Shown here one piece after another: positions 36,073-43,732 of a stretch of DNA of 64,000 bases (its first letter is position 1; each line of letters begins with the position of its first letter). The translations under genes were made by a program, and so were the position numbers. The stretch spans positions 8,800,411 to 8,864,410 of the forward strand of contig NZ_JAMZDZ010000001.1 in assembly GCF_024172085.1 (NCBI RefSeq), in the 5' to 3' direction. Source of the DNA: Hamadaea flava. Its GTDB lineage: Bacteria; Actinomycetota; Actinomycetes; Mycobacteriales; Micromonosporaceae. Under the pieces are notes generated by a model. That model searched no databases, had not been told where the DNA came from, and saw only the letters and a program-made list of their open reading frames with translations.

Positions 36073-36552
36073 ATGCCCGACTCGCCCGACCGCCCCCTCG
36101 TGGACCAGCGTCGCCTGCTGATCGTCGGCCCGTTCAGCTCAGCGGACCTGGAGCCGATCCGGCGGCAGCTCGACGACGAATGCGCCCGCTGGGGCGTACC
36201 GCCGCGCACCCGGTCGGTGCTCGCCCTCGTCGCGACCGAACTCGTCGCGAACATCGTCGTGCACTGCGGCGGCGACGGCCGCCTGCAGGTCGCGCTGTAT
36301 CGAGGGCGGCTGGTCTGCCAGGCGTTCGACCGGGGACCGGGCATTCCGCGCAGCCACCGGGCCGGCTGGCGGCCGCCGTCGCCGTCGGCTCCGAGCGGCC
36401 GCGGGCTGTGGCTCGCCCGCGTCTTCTCCGACCGGTTCGCCGTCGACTCCAGCCCGCTCGGCACGACCGTCACCGCCGTGATCGAGGTACGCCCGCCCGG
36501 CCCGCCCGACGACCCGCTCGACGAGACCATGGACGCGTACGACGACCGGTGA
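36073..36552 (+). CDS. Anti-sigma factor serine kinase-like protein (RsbW/HATPase)
   Basis: 159-aa GHKL ATPase domain. N-box LVATELVANIVVH, G1-box FDRGPGIP and G2-like GRGLWLARVFSDRF are visible. RsbW-like proteins bind a sigma factor and phosphorylate a STAS antagonist; the next gene encodes just such an antagonist, 31 bp downstream. ATG 36073 has GGAAGG 7 nt upstream. The C-terminal ~20 residues are Pro/Asp-rich. No sigma-B/F-type sigma gene is adjacent, so the partner sigma is elsewhere, or the pair acts on another target. Confidence 0.85.
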   Translation: MPDSPDRPLVDQRRLLIVGPFSSADLEPIRRQLDDECARWGVPPRTRSVLALVATELVANIVVHCGGDGRLQVALYRGRLVCQAFDRGPGIPRSHRAGWRPPSPSAPSGRGLWLARVFSDRFAVDSSPLGTTVTAVIEVRPPGPPDDPLDETMDAYDDR

Positions 36553-36571
36553 AACATTGATCAGACCACGT

Positions 36572-36577
36572 TAGGGT
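36572..36577 (+). promoter_or_regulatory. -10 element for the STAS gene
   Basis: TAGGGT 6 nt before the ATG at 36584, no Shine-Dalgarno; suggests a leaderless promoter independent of the upstream anti-sigma gene. Confidence 0.45.
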
Positions 36578-36583
36578 GAAGCG

Positions 36584-36883
36584 ATGTTGAGCGTCGAGAT
36601 CTCCGGCGATGCCGCCATCACCAGGGTCGCCCTGGCCGGCGAGCTCGACCTGGAATCGAAGGCGCTGCTCGCGCAGGCCGTGCGCGAAGCGCCCGCCGAG
36701 GTCGTGGAACTCGACCTGGCCGCACTGACCTACTGCGACTCAGCCGGCATCGGCGCGCTGGTCTCGGCGCAACGCCAAGCGGGCGAGGACGGCCGGGCCC
36801 TCTACGTCGTCAACGTACGCGGCATGGTCCAGACGATCCTGCAGGTGTCCGGCGTGCTCACCCAGCTGACCCGGCGCGCCTGA
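36584..36883 (+). CDS. STAS-domain anti-anti-sigma factor (RsbV-like)
   Basis: 99-aa single STAS domain. The phosphorylatable serine is in YCDSAGIGAL (about Ser50), the canonical DSxG motif; flanking strands ELDLAALTY and ALYVVNV fit the fold. Unphosphorylated protein should bind the RsbW-like kinase encoded just upstream and release a sigma factor. It has its own leaderless-type promoter element. It is convergent with the Fpg/Nei gene, whose stop is 2 bp away. Confidence 0.9.
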   Translation: MLSVEISGDAAITRVALAGELDLESKALLAQAVREAPAEVVELDLAALTYCDSAGIGALVSAQRQAGEDGRALYVVNVRGMVQTILQVSGVLTQLTRRA

Positions 36884-36884
36884 A

Positions 36885-37703
36885 TCACACCTGCTCGACC
36901 GGGCACCACCAGGTCGTCCGCGTGCCCACCACGCCGACCTGCAACGCCGCTCCGCAGCGCGGACAGACGCCCCCGGCCCGCCGAGCGGGAAAGAACGACA
37001 GCGTATGGACACCGCCGTCGGCCAGGCTGTCGGCCACCGATTCGCGTACGCCGTCGTAGAGCCGGTCGACGTCGTCGGGGGTCAGCTCGTCGACCGGCCG
37101 GGACGGGCGGATCCGGGCGGCCCACAGCGCCTGGTCGGCCAGCAGATTGCCGACTCCCGCCAGCGCCTCCTGATCCAGCAGGCGGGCCTTGACGGCAATC
37201 GTCCCTCGACTCATCGCCGACTGGAACTCCGGGCGGGTGACGACGGCGGCGTCCGGGCCGAGCTTCTCGACCGGCGGATCGAGGCGTACGCGGCCCAGCC
37301 GGCGCGGGTCGATCAGCGCCAGGTGACCGCCGTCGGCGAAGGTCAGCCGGAACCGGGCGAACCGCAGGTCGCCGGGCTTGCGACCGCGTTCCCAGTAGTC
37401 GCCGCCGTCCACCTCGGACCCCCGCCGGTCGGCGACCACGATCTTGCCCGACATCCCCAGATGGAAGCCCAGCAGTGGACCCGGCTTACGCGTACGCCCG
37501 ACGCCTGTGGTCTCGCACCACATGCTCTTGCCGCGCCGGTGGACCGCCGACAGCCGCCGGCCCAGCAACGCCGACCGGATCTCACCCGGCGTATGCGGCC
37601 GGCACACGTAGGTGTCGGAGTCGTCGACCTCGGCGATCACCCGGCCGAGCGCGTACCGGTCGATGACCTGGCGGGCGGACTCGACCTCCGGCAATTCGGG
37701 CAT
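36885..37703 (-). CDS. Fpg/Nei DNA glycosylase with incomplete zinc finger
   Basis: 272-aa DNA glycosylase/AP lyase that removes oxidised bases. The N-terminus MPELPEVE provides the catalytic Pro2 and Glu3; RRGKSMW has the conserved Lys, HLGMSG the Met/His region, and LADQALWAARIRPS the H2TH motif. The C-terminal zinc finger has CPRC and one further Cys in WWCPVEQV but the expected fourth Cys (CPxCQ) is replaced by Glu, so zinc binding may be weakened or use another ligand. ATG 37703 is fixed by MPELPE, since Pro2 must follow Met. Alone on its strand after a 28-bp hairpin. Confidence 0.88.
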   Translation of the reverse strand: MPELPEVESARQVIDRYALGRVIAEVDDSDTYVCRPHTPGEIRSALLGRRLSAVHRRGKSMWCETTGVGRTRKPGPLLGFHLGMSGKIVVADRRGSEVDGGDYWERGRKPGDLRFARFRLTFADGGHLALIDPRRLGRVRLDPPVEKLGPDAAVVTRPEFQSAMSRGTIAVKARLLDQEALAGVGNLLADQALWAARIRPSRPVDELTPDDVDRLYDGVRESVADSLADGGVHTLSFFPARRAGGVCPRCGAALQVGVVGTRTTWWCPVEQV

Positions 37704-37739
37704 GCCGATCAAACTAGTGGATGCCGCGCTGGTTCCGTG

Positions 37740-37798
37740 CTGGATCAGGGTTCTGGGTCGAATCTTGACCCAAGATTCGACCCAGAACCCTGATCCAG
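37740..37798. terminator. Long perfect inverted repeat (28-bp stem)
   Basis: Left arm 37740-37767, 3-nt loop ACC, right arm 37771-37798, no mismatch. Lies between the FHA-ABC stop and the Fpg/Nei start on the same strand, 36 bp before the latter. It is longer than a usual terminator; it could be a terminator, a cruciform or a mobile REP-like unit. Confidence 0.8.
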
Positions 37799-37825
37799 TT
37801 CCTAACGTGCGAGCGCCGAAAGGCG

Positions 37826-39994
37826 CTAGTTGCGGCCGGGTTCGAAGCGTCGTAGCGCGAACCGCGCCGCCACCAGCAGCACCGCGATGTGCAGGAGCAG
37901 CACCAGCACCGCCCGCCACCAGTTGAACGCGGTCGGGGCCCAGATCGCCTCCGGGAACGGGAACCCGACCAGGTTGGTCGTGGCAGCCCCCGCGGCGAAC
38001 CCCCACCGGGACGGGTCGATCGTCGAGATGATCTCCAGCGCCCGCTGGCCGGTGATCTCGAACAGGCCACCCGACAGAACCAGCTGGAACATCACGCTGA
38101 CGACCAGGATCGGCGTCGTCTGCTCCGTCGTGCGTACCAACGCGCTGGCCAACAGGCCGATCGAGGTCGACGCGACCGCGACCAGCGTGGCCGCCAGCGT
38201 GATCTCGATCATCGGATCGCCGAACACCAGCGCCGCGGGCGGCTTGGGCCGGCCGAACATCGCCAGGTAGACGAAGATCGCGCACTGGATCGCGTCGATG
38301 ACCAGGAAGACGATGACCTTCGACAGCAGGTAGGCGGTGGGGGACAGGCCGATCGCCCGTTCCCGCCGGTAGATCGACTGTTCGTTGACGATCTCCCGGA
38401 TCGCGACCGCCACGCCCATGAACGCCGCGCCGATCACGAACACGACGATGAGCCGCTGCCCCTCCAGCGCGAACCCCTCCGGGTCCGCGCTCAGCCCCTT
38501 GTCACCCGGCACCGCCCGGCTCAGCACCGCCAGCGCCAACGGCAATCCCAGCAGGAACGCGGCGTACCCCCGGTCCGAGGCGATCACCGCCAGCATCCGC
38601 CAGCACAGCGTCACGAAAGCCCGCAGCGGCGCGCGCGGATGCCGCGCACGATCCTTCATGGACAGATCTTGTACGCCGGTAGGACTGGCCTGCGCCGGTT
38701 TGCTGGCATCGGCGAACCGGGTCGTCTCGGCCTCCGGCGCGCCCGCCTGCCGGGGCACCGGCGGATCGGCCACGACGGCGACGGGTTCCACTTCGGCGGG
38801 CTCGGCCTCGACGGGCTCCTCCACCGCAGCGGCGGCCACCGTCACCAGTTCTTTGCGCGCGTCGCCGACGCGGGCCAGTTCCTCCGCCACCTCGCCGATG
38901 TAGCGGCGGTAGATCTCGGAGTTGCGGAACTCCTGCGCCCAGCGCCGCGGTTCGTTGGTGACCTTGTGGAAGACGTCGGCGTAGTCCTCGGCGCCGAAGA
39001 ACGGCAGCACCTCGTCCGGCGGCCCGAAGAAGCCCATGTGGCCGCCCATGCACATGACCATGACGCGGTCGCAGATGTCCAGGTGCAGCACACTGTGCGT
39101 GACCACGACGACGGTACGCCCACGGTCGGCCAGCAGCCGCAGCTCCCGCATGACCTCCTTGTCCAGGGCCGGGTCCAGGCCCGAGGTCGGCTCGTCGAGG
39201 GCCAGCAGCGACGGCTCGGTCAGCAGCTCCAGCGCGACCGAGGTGCGCTTGCGCTGGCCGCCGGACAGCGTGTCGATGCGCTGCTTGGCCCGTTCGCTCA
39301 GGCCCAGCAGCTCCAGCACCTCGCCGACGCGCTCCTTGCGCTGCTTGCGCGGCACGTCGTCGGCGAACCGCAGGGAGGCGGAGAACCGCAGCGCCCGCTG
39401 CACGGACAGCTGCCGGTGCAGCACGTCGTCCTGCGGCACCATGCCGATGCGGTGGCGGAGCTCGGAATAGTGCTCGTACAGGTCACGCCCGTCGTAGAGC
39501 AGCCCGCCGCGCGACGGCTTCTGGAAGCCGGTCATCGCCTTGACCAGAGTGGACTTGCCGCAGCCGCTCGGCCCGATGATGCCGAGCAGGGTGCCCTGCT
39601 GCAACGCGAAGCTGACGTCGTCCAGCAGTGTCGCCTTGCCGACATCCACCGTGATGTCGTCCGCCACGAAGGAGGTCGGGCCCTGGTCGTCGTGCTGGTA
39701 CAGCCGGGACCCGTCGTACAGGAACTCGTGCCGGCCGACGGTGAACCGGTCGCCCGGCTTGAGATCGCCCTTCTGCACGCGCCGTCCATTGTGGTGGACA
39801 CCGTTGGTGCTACCCAGGTCCACCAGCTGATGACCAGCGCCGACGCGCCTGATCTCCGCGTGCGAGCCGGAGACCCACAGGTCCGGCAGCACGATGTCGT
39901 TACCCGGATCGCGACCGATCCGGATTCTGCCCTTGTCGTCTAGCACTGCCACCGGTGTGAGGGCGTCGGTGCCGTCCTGGCCGCTCGAAGTCAC
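37826..39994 (-). CDS. FHA-domain ABC-2 transporter (Rv1747-like)
   Basis: 722-aa membrane exporter. Residues ~18-95 form an FHA phosphothreonine-binding domain (GRDPGNDIVLPDLWVSGSHAEI, STNGVHHNG). An ABC ATPase follows (Walker A GPSGCGKST ~145, signature LSGGQRKR, Walker B LLALDEPTSGLD). A ~90-residue Pro/Ala/Glu-rich linker is followed by an ABC-2 membrane domain with six helices at the C-terminus. Mycobacterial Rv1747 has the same layout and is controlled by Ser/Thr kinases that bind its FHA domains (established knowledge). Here one FHA domain is seen, not two. Substrate unknown; ABCG-like lipid export is possible. Confidence 0.88.
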   Translation of the reverse strand: MTSSGQDGTDALTPVAVLDDKGRIRIGRDPGNDIVLPDLWVSGSHAEIRRVGAGHQLVDLGSTNGVHHNGRRVQKGDLKPGDRFTVGRHEFLYDGSRLYQHDDQGPTSFVADDITVDVGKATLLDDVSFALQQGTLLGIIGPSGCGKSTLVKAMTGFQKPSRGGLLYDGRDLYEHYSELRHRIGMVPQDDVLHRQLSVQRALRFSASLRFADDVPRKQRKERVGEVLELLGLSERAKQRIDTLSGGQRKRTSVALELLTEPSLLALDEPTSGLDPALDKEVMRELRLLADRGRTVVVVTHSVLHLDICDRVMVMCMGGHMGFFGPPDEVLPFFGAEDYADVFHKVTNEPRRWAQEFRNSEIYRRYIGEVAEELARVGDARKELVTVAAAAVEEPVEAEPAEVEPVAVVADPPVPRQAGAPEAETTRFADASKPAQASPTGVQDLSMKDRARHPRAPLRAFVTLCWRMLAVIASDRGYAAFLLGLPLALAVLSRAVPGDKGLSADPEGFALEGQRLIVVFVIGAAFMGVAVAIREIVNEQSIYRRERAIGLSPTAYLLSKVIVFLVIDAIQCAIFVYLAMFGRPKPPAALVFGDPMIEITLAATLVAVASTSIGLLASALVRTTEQTTPILVVSVMFQLVLSGGLFEITGQRALEIISTIDPSRWGFAAGAATTNLVGFPFPEAIWAPTAFNWWRAVLVLLLHIAVLLVAARFALRRFEPGRN

Positions 39995-40142
39995 CGGCCT
40001 ATCATGCCGAAGCCGTCAAGTCGGCGTGCCGCGGCATCGGCTGCGGGGTCCGAGTTCGACCGGAACGGCGTGCGCGACCGGCCCGGCTCCCTGCGGCGTG
40101 GCGCGCCGTGAGAACCGGGCTCGATCGGTTTGGACGACTCCG

Positions 40143-41585
40143 TCAGGCGTCGCGCCGCGTCCGCGTACGCAGGAAGACCCCGATCAGGACCGCCGCGACC
40201 AGGCACAGGGCGGCGTTGACCGCGATGGCGGTCGTGACCGCGCCCAGCATCGCGCCGGAACCGGTGCGGCTGCCCAGCGAACCGGCGACGACCGCGGACA
40301 TGACCGGGATGCCGAGCGTGATGCCGACCTGCTGGCTCATCGTCGTCAGACCGGTGGCCAGACCCTGCTCGGCGTCCGGCAGTCCGGAGGTGGCGGTGAC
40401 CATGAAGCCGACGATGGCGACCAGGTTGGCGACGCCGCCGAGGAAGGTCACCGGCAGCAGCAGACCGATCCATCCGGGCTCCGAACCCAGGAACACCAGC
40501 GGGATCGTGGCGGCGGCCTGCACCAGCAGCGCGGCCACGATGCCGGTCTTGGCGCCCACCCGGCCGATGATCCGTGGGCCGAGCAGTCCGCCGGCGACGG
40601 TGCCCGCGCCGAGCACCGAGAACGCCAACCCGGCGGCCAGCGGCGAGTAGCCGAGCACGTCCTGCAGGTACAGGGTCAGCAGGAAGACCAGGGACGTCTC
40701 GGTGGCGAAGGCCAGCAGCCCGGCGACGTTGCCCCAGGCCACTGTCGGCCGCCGCAGCACCGCGACCGGCACGAGCGGCTGGCGGTGCCGCCGTTCGATC
40801 GCCCAGAACGCGGCCAGCAAGGCGACCGCGGCCGCGAGCGAGCCGACCACCCGCGGATCACCCCAGGACGTCTGCCCGGCGGTGGTCAACCCGTACACCA
40901 AGGCCAGCAGCCCGAGCGTGACCGTCACCGCGCCGGACAAGTCGAGCGACGGCCGGACCGCCGGGCGGCTCTCCGGCAGGACGCGCAGGGCGATCGGCAG
41001 CACCACGACGGCCACGACGACGTTGATGAAGAACGCCCACCGCCAGCTGAGCAGGTCGGTCACGACCCCGCCGAGGATCGCGCCCGTGGTGAACCCGGCG
41101 GCGGTGAGCGCGCCGTTGAGACCCAGCGCCTTGTCCCGGCGCGGCCCTTCGCCGAACGACGTCGTCAGCAGCGACAACGCGGCCGGGGTGACGGCGGCGG
41201 TGGCCAGGCCCTGCAATGCCCGCGCCGTCAGCAGTACGCCCGGCGTGGTGGCCAGCCCCCCGGCCAGCGACGAGATGCCCAGCAGCGCCATCCCGCCCAG
41301 GAACAGCCGACGCCGCCCGAACAGGTCGGCGATGCGCCCGAACAGCAACGTGAACCCGGCGGCGCACAGTGCGAAGGCGGTCGCGATCCACTGCAAGGCG
41401 TGCAGCGGCAGGCCGACGTCCGCGCCGATCACCGGCAGCGCGACGTTGAGGATCGAGAAGTCGACGGCGAGGGTGAATCCAGCCGTCAACAGGACGAGCA
41501 GGGTGAGCCGGTCCCGGCGGCCCAGCGCCGCCGTGTCCGCTTGCACGGCCGGGGCCGTCGTTTGGATCTGGTCGATGACCGCCAT
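40143..41585 (-). CDS. MFS drug efflux transporter (DHA2, 14 helices)
   Basis: 480-aa proton-driven antiporter of the EmrB/QacA type, with about 14 helices. Motif A is seen as GRIADLFGRRRLFLGG and motif C-like TTGAILGGVVTDLLSWRWAFFINV after helix five. It should export toxic or drug-like compounds. It is divergent from an MmyB-type regulator, 150 bp apart, with a tetO-like palindrome in between, so it is probably the regulator's target. Confidence 0.88.
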   Translation of the reverse strand: MAVIDQIQTTAPAVQADTAALGRRDRLTLLVLLTAGFTLAVDFSILNVALPVIGADVGLPLHALQWIATAFALCAAGFTLLFGRIADLFGRRRLFLGGMALLGISSLAGGLATTPGVLLTARALQGLATAAVTPAALSLLTTSFGEGPRRDKALGLNGALTAAGFTTGAILGGVVTDLLSWRWAFFINVVVAVVVLPIALRVLPESRPAVRPSLDLSGAVTVTLGLLALVYGLTTAGQTSWGDPRVVGSLAAAVALLAAFWAIERRHRQPLVPVAVLRRPTVAWGNVAGLLAFATETSLVFLLTLYLQDVLGYSPLAAGLAFSVLGAGTVAGGLLGPRIIGRVGAKTGIVAALLVQAAATIPLVFLGSEPGWIGLLLPVTFLGGVANLVAIVGFMVTATSGLPDAEQGLATGLTTMSQQVGITLGIPVMSAVVAGSLGSRTGSGAMLGAVTTAIAVNAALCLVAAVLIGVFLRTRTRRDA

Positions 41586-41682
41586 GGCGATCGTGTCCTT
41601 CCGCAGTGATGATCGGGATGCGATTCACTCTGCGGCGGACCAAGAGCCCGTGCCAGACCGCGATCTGGCTGGTCAGCGGCTG

Positions 41683-41697
41683 CCTATCACTGACAGG
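41683..41697. promoter_or_regulatory. tetO-like palindrome between MFS and MmyB-type genes
   Basis: 15-bp near-palindrome CCTATCACTGACAGG (one central mismatch pair region). Read on the minus strand with flanking bases it closely resembles the Tn10 tet operator core, although no TetR gene is adjacent. Confidence 0.55.
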
Positions 41698-41735
41698 GAC
41701 AGGCAGCGCCCGCCATCGCGAGGCACACTGTGATC

Positions 41736-42650
41736 ATGAGCAGCGAAACGACCGGCACCGACCTCGGCGAGTTCCTCCGCAGCCGCCGCGCCCGGCTGTC
41801 CCCGCAGGACGTCGGCCTGGCCTCGTACGGCGCTCGCCGGGTGCCGGGCCTGCGCCGCGAGGAACTCGCCCAGCTCGCCGGGGTCAGCCTCACCTACTAC
41901 ACGCGGCTGGAGCAGGGGCAGAGCGCCAACGCCTCGGAGTCGGTGATCGACGCGATCGGCCGGGCGCTCAACCTGTCCGACGACGAACGCGCTCACCTGC
42001 ACAATCTGGCCCGCCCGCGGCCCGGCCGGCGTCCCCGGCCGCCGCGCCCGCAGACCGCCCGGTCTGGCGTACGCCGGTTGGTGGCCGCGATGTCCGGCGT
42101 CCCGGCGGTCGTCATGGACCGGCGCAGCGACGTGCTCGCCTGGAACCGGCTCGGCCATCTGCTGCTGGCCGGACACTACGACTTCGACGCGCCGGACCGG
42201 ATCGCCGATCGGCCCAACCTGACCCGCATGCTGTTCTGCGACCCGCACACCGCCGACCTCTATCCACGATGGAAGGAGGAGGCCGCCCGCGCGGTCGCCT
42301 CGCTGCGGCTGGTCACCGGCACCTATCCCGACGACCGGGAGCTGGCCGAACTGGTCGGCGAGCTGTCGGTGAAGAGCCGGGATTTCGCCGGGCTGTGGTC
42401 CCGGCAGTCGGTGCAGAACTGCATGACCGGCACCAAGCAGTTCCGGCATCCCGAGGTCGGCCCGCTCGAGCTGGACTTCGAACTGCTGCACCTGCCCGAC
42501 GGCAACGGCAGCCGCATCATCACCTACACCGCCGCCCCCGGTACGCCGTCGGACGCCGCACTGCGCCTGCTGGCGGCCACGGCGCCCGCTCAGCCCGCCC
42601 CGGGTTCCCAGAGCCCGTCGGTGTCCCCGGCGTCGACCCGGTCCCGATAG
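41736..42650 (+). CDS. XRE/MmyB-type transcriptional regulator
   Basis: 304-aa regulator: N-terminal helix-turn-helix (RVPGLRREELAQLAGVSLTYYTRLEQG, residues ~30-60) and a MmyB-like ligand-binding domain (VMDRRSDVLAWNRLGHLLLAG, and the C-terminal HPEVGPLELDFELLHLPD) thought to bind fatty acids or other hydrophobic ligands. ATG 41736 is preferred; an in-frame GTG lies two codons earlier. Divergent from the MFS exporter. The last 61 bp overlap the MerR gene on the opposite strand. Confidence 0.9.
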   Translation: MSSETTGTDLGEFLRSRRARLSPQDVGLASYGARRVPGLRREELAQLAGVSLTYYTRLEQGQSANASESVIDAIGRALNLSDDERAHLHNLARPRPGRRPRPPRPQTARSGVRRLVAAMSGVPAVVMDRRSDVLAWNRLGHLLLAGHYDFDAPDRIADRPNLTRMLFCDPHTADLYPRWKEEAARAVASLRLVTGTYPDDRELAELVGELSVKSRDFAGLWSRQSVQNCMTGTKQFRHPEVGPLELDFELLHLPDGNGSRIITYTAAPGTPSDAALRLLAATAPAQPAPGSQSPSVSPASTRSR

Positions 42651-43000
42651 ACGTCGATCTTGTGATCGATGGCGGCGAGGTTCTGTCGCAGCTCGTCCAG
42701 CTGAGTGGCGACCTCGGCGCGGTGCGACTCCAGCAGCGCCAGCCGTTCCTTCTCGTTGCCCCGCCCGGCGGCCACGAGTTCGGCGTACCGGCGGATGGTG
42801 CGGATGGGCATGCCGGTGGCGCGCAACCGGGTGCAGATCGTGATCCAGTCCAGGTCGATCTGCTGATAGCGCCGCCGCCCGGTGGCGGTTCGCCCGACCG
42901 TGACGACCAGCCCGGCGCGTTCGTAGTACCGCAGCGTGTGCACGCTGACCCCGGTACGCCGCGCCGCCTCGGCGATGGTCAGGCCCTTGACTTCGAGCAC
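42590..43000 (-). CDS. MerR-family regulator
   Basis: 136-aa MerR regulator: winged HTH GLTIAEAARRTGVSVHTLRYYERAGLV at the N-terminus, then a coiled-coil dimer helix (KERLALLESHRAEVATQLDELRQNLAAIDHKI). No Cys ligands, so it is not a metal sensor of the classical type. GTG 43000 has TAGAAT 7 nt upstream and no ribosome site (leaderless). It is divergent from a short-chain dehydrogenase with only 24 bp between the two start codons, which implies shared, mutually exclusive or tightly coupled control. Confidence 0.88.
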   Translation of the reverse strand: MLEVKGLTIAEAARRTGVSVHTLRYYERAGLVVTVGRTATGRRRYQQIDLDWITICTRLRATGMPIRTIRRYAELVAAGRGNEKERLALLESHRAEVATQLDELRQNLAAIDHKIDVYRDRVDAGDTDGLWEPGAG

Positions 43001-43007
43001 GCTCGCA

Positions 43008-43017
43008 ATTCTAGCCT
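43008..43017. promoter_or_regulatory. Overlapping divergent -10 elements
   Basis: TAGAAT on the minus strand (43008-43013) and TAGCCT on the plus strand (43012-43017), each 7 nt before its start codon (GTG 43000, ATG 43025). The two -10 boxes share two base pairs. Confidence 0.5.
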
Positions 43018-43024
43018 CGTGATC

Positions 43025-43732
43025 ATGACAACCACCCTGATCACGGGCGGGACCAAGGGCCTCGGCCACGAGACCGCCCGCCGCCTGAAGGACGCCGGCC
43101 ACACCGTCTACATCGGAAGCCGCGACGCCGCCCGGGGCCTCGCCGTTGCCCAAGAGCTGGGCGTACGCACCGTCCAGCTCGACGTCACCGACGACGCCTC
43201 CGTCACGGCCGCCGCCCAGCGCATCGCCGCCGACGGGGGACTGGACGTGCTGGTCAACAACGCCGGAACCCAGGTCGAGATGCACGACGGCGGCGTCGTC
43301 GGCGCGGACGGACTCACCGCCGAGATGATGCGCCAGACGTTCGAGACCAACGTCTTCGGCCCGGTACGCGTCCTGCACGCGTTCCTGCCGCTGCTGCTGC
43401 GTTCGGCGGCCCCGGTCGTCGTCAACGTCAGCAGCGGCCTGGCCTCGCTGACCCGCGTCACCGCGCCCGGCACTCCGGCGTACGCGTATCCCGGGGTGGC
43501 GTATCCGGCGTCGAAGACCGCCCTGAACATGATCACCGTGCAGTACGCCAAGGCGTACCCGGGGGTCCGGATCAACGCCGTCGAACCGGGCTTCACCAAG
43601 ACCGACCTCAACGGCAACACCGGCCACCAGACGGTGGCGCAGGGCGCCGAGATCATCGTGCGGATGGCCTGCCTGGGACCGGACGGTCCCACCGGCGGCT
43701 ACGTCGACGTCAACGGCACCCTGCCCTGGTGA
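43025..43732 (+). CDS. Short-chain dehydrogenase/reductase
   Basis: 235-aa classical SDR. The NADP site TGGTKGLG is near residues 8-15, NNAG motif near 80, catalytic Ser in NVSSGL (~138) and the YxxxK motif YPASK (~160). Substrate unreadable. ATG 43025 is leaderless by the TAGCCT element; GTG 43019 is an alternative. Its regulator is probably the divergent MerR. The 3' end overlaps the FAD oxidoreductase by 34 bp tail-to-tail. Confidence 0.9.
   Translation: MTTTLITGGTKGLGHETARRLKDAGHTVYIGSRDAARGLAVAQELGVRTVQLDVTDDASVTAAAQRIAADGGLDVLVNNAGTQVEMHDGGVVGADGLTAEMMRQTFETNVFGPVRVLHAFLPLLLRSAAPVVVNVSSGLASLTRVTAPGTPAYAYPGVAYPASKTALNMITVQYAKAYPGVRINAVEPGFTKTDLNGNTGHQTVAQGAEIIVRMACLGPDGPTGGYVDVNGTLPW

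Noticed and set aside
37889..39943. Very long open frame antisense to the FHA-ABC transporter
   Set aside because: Codon use and Arg/Gln/His-rich product are typical of high-GC antisense frames; the transporter on the other strand has every expected motif.
39894..41609. Gln/Arg-rich plus-strand frame across the MFS gene
   Set aside because: Antisense shadow of a clear 14-helix transporter.
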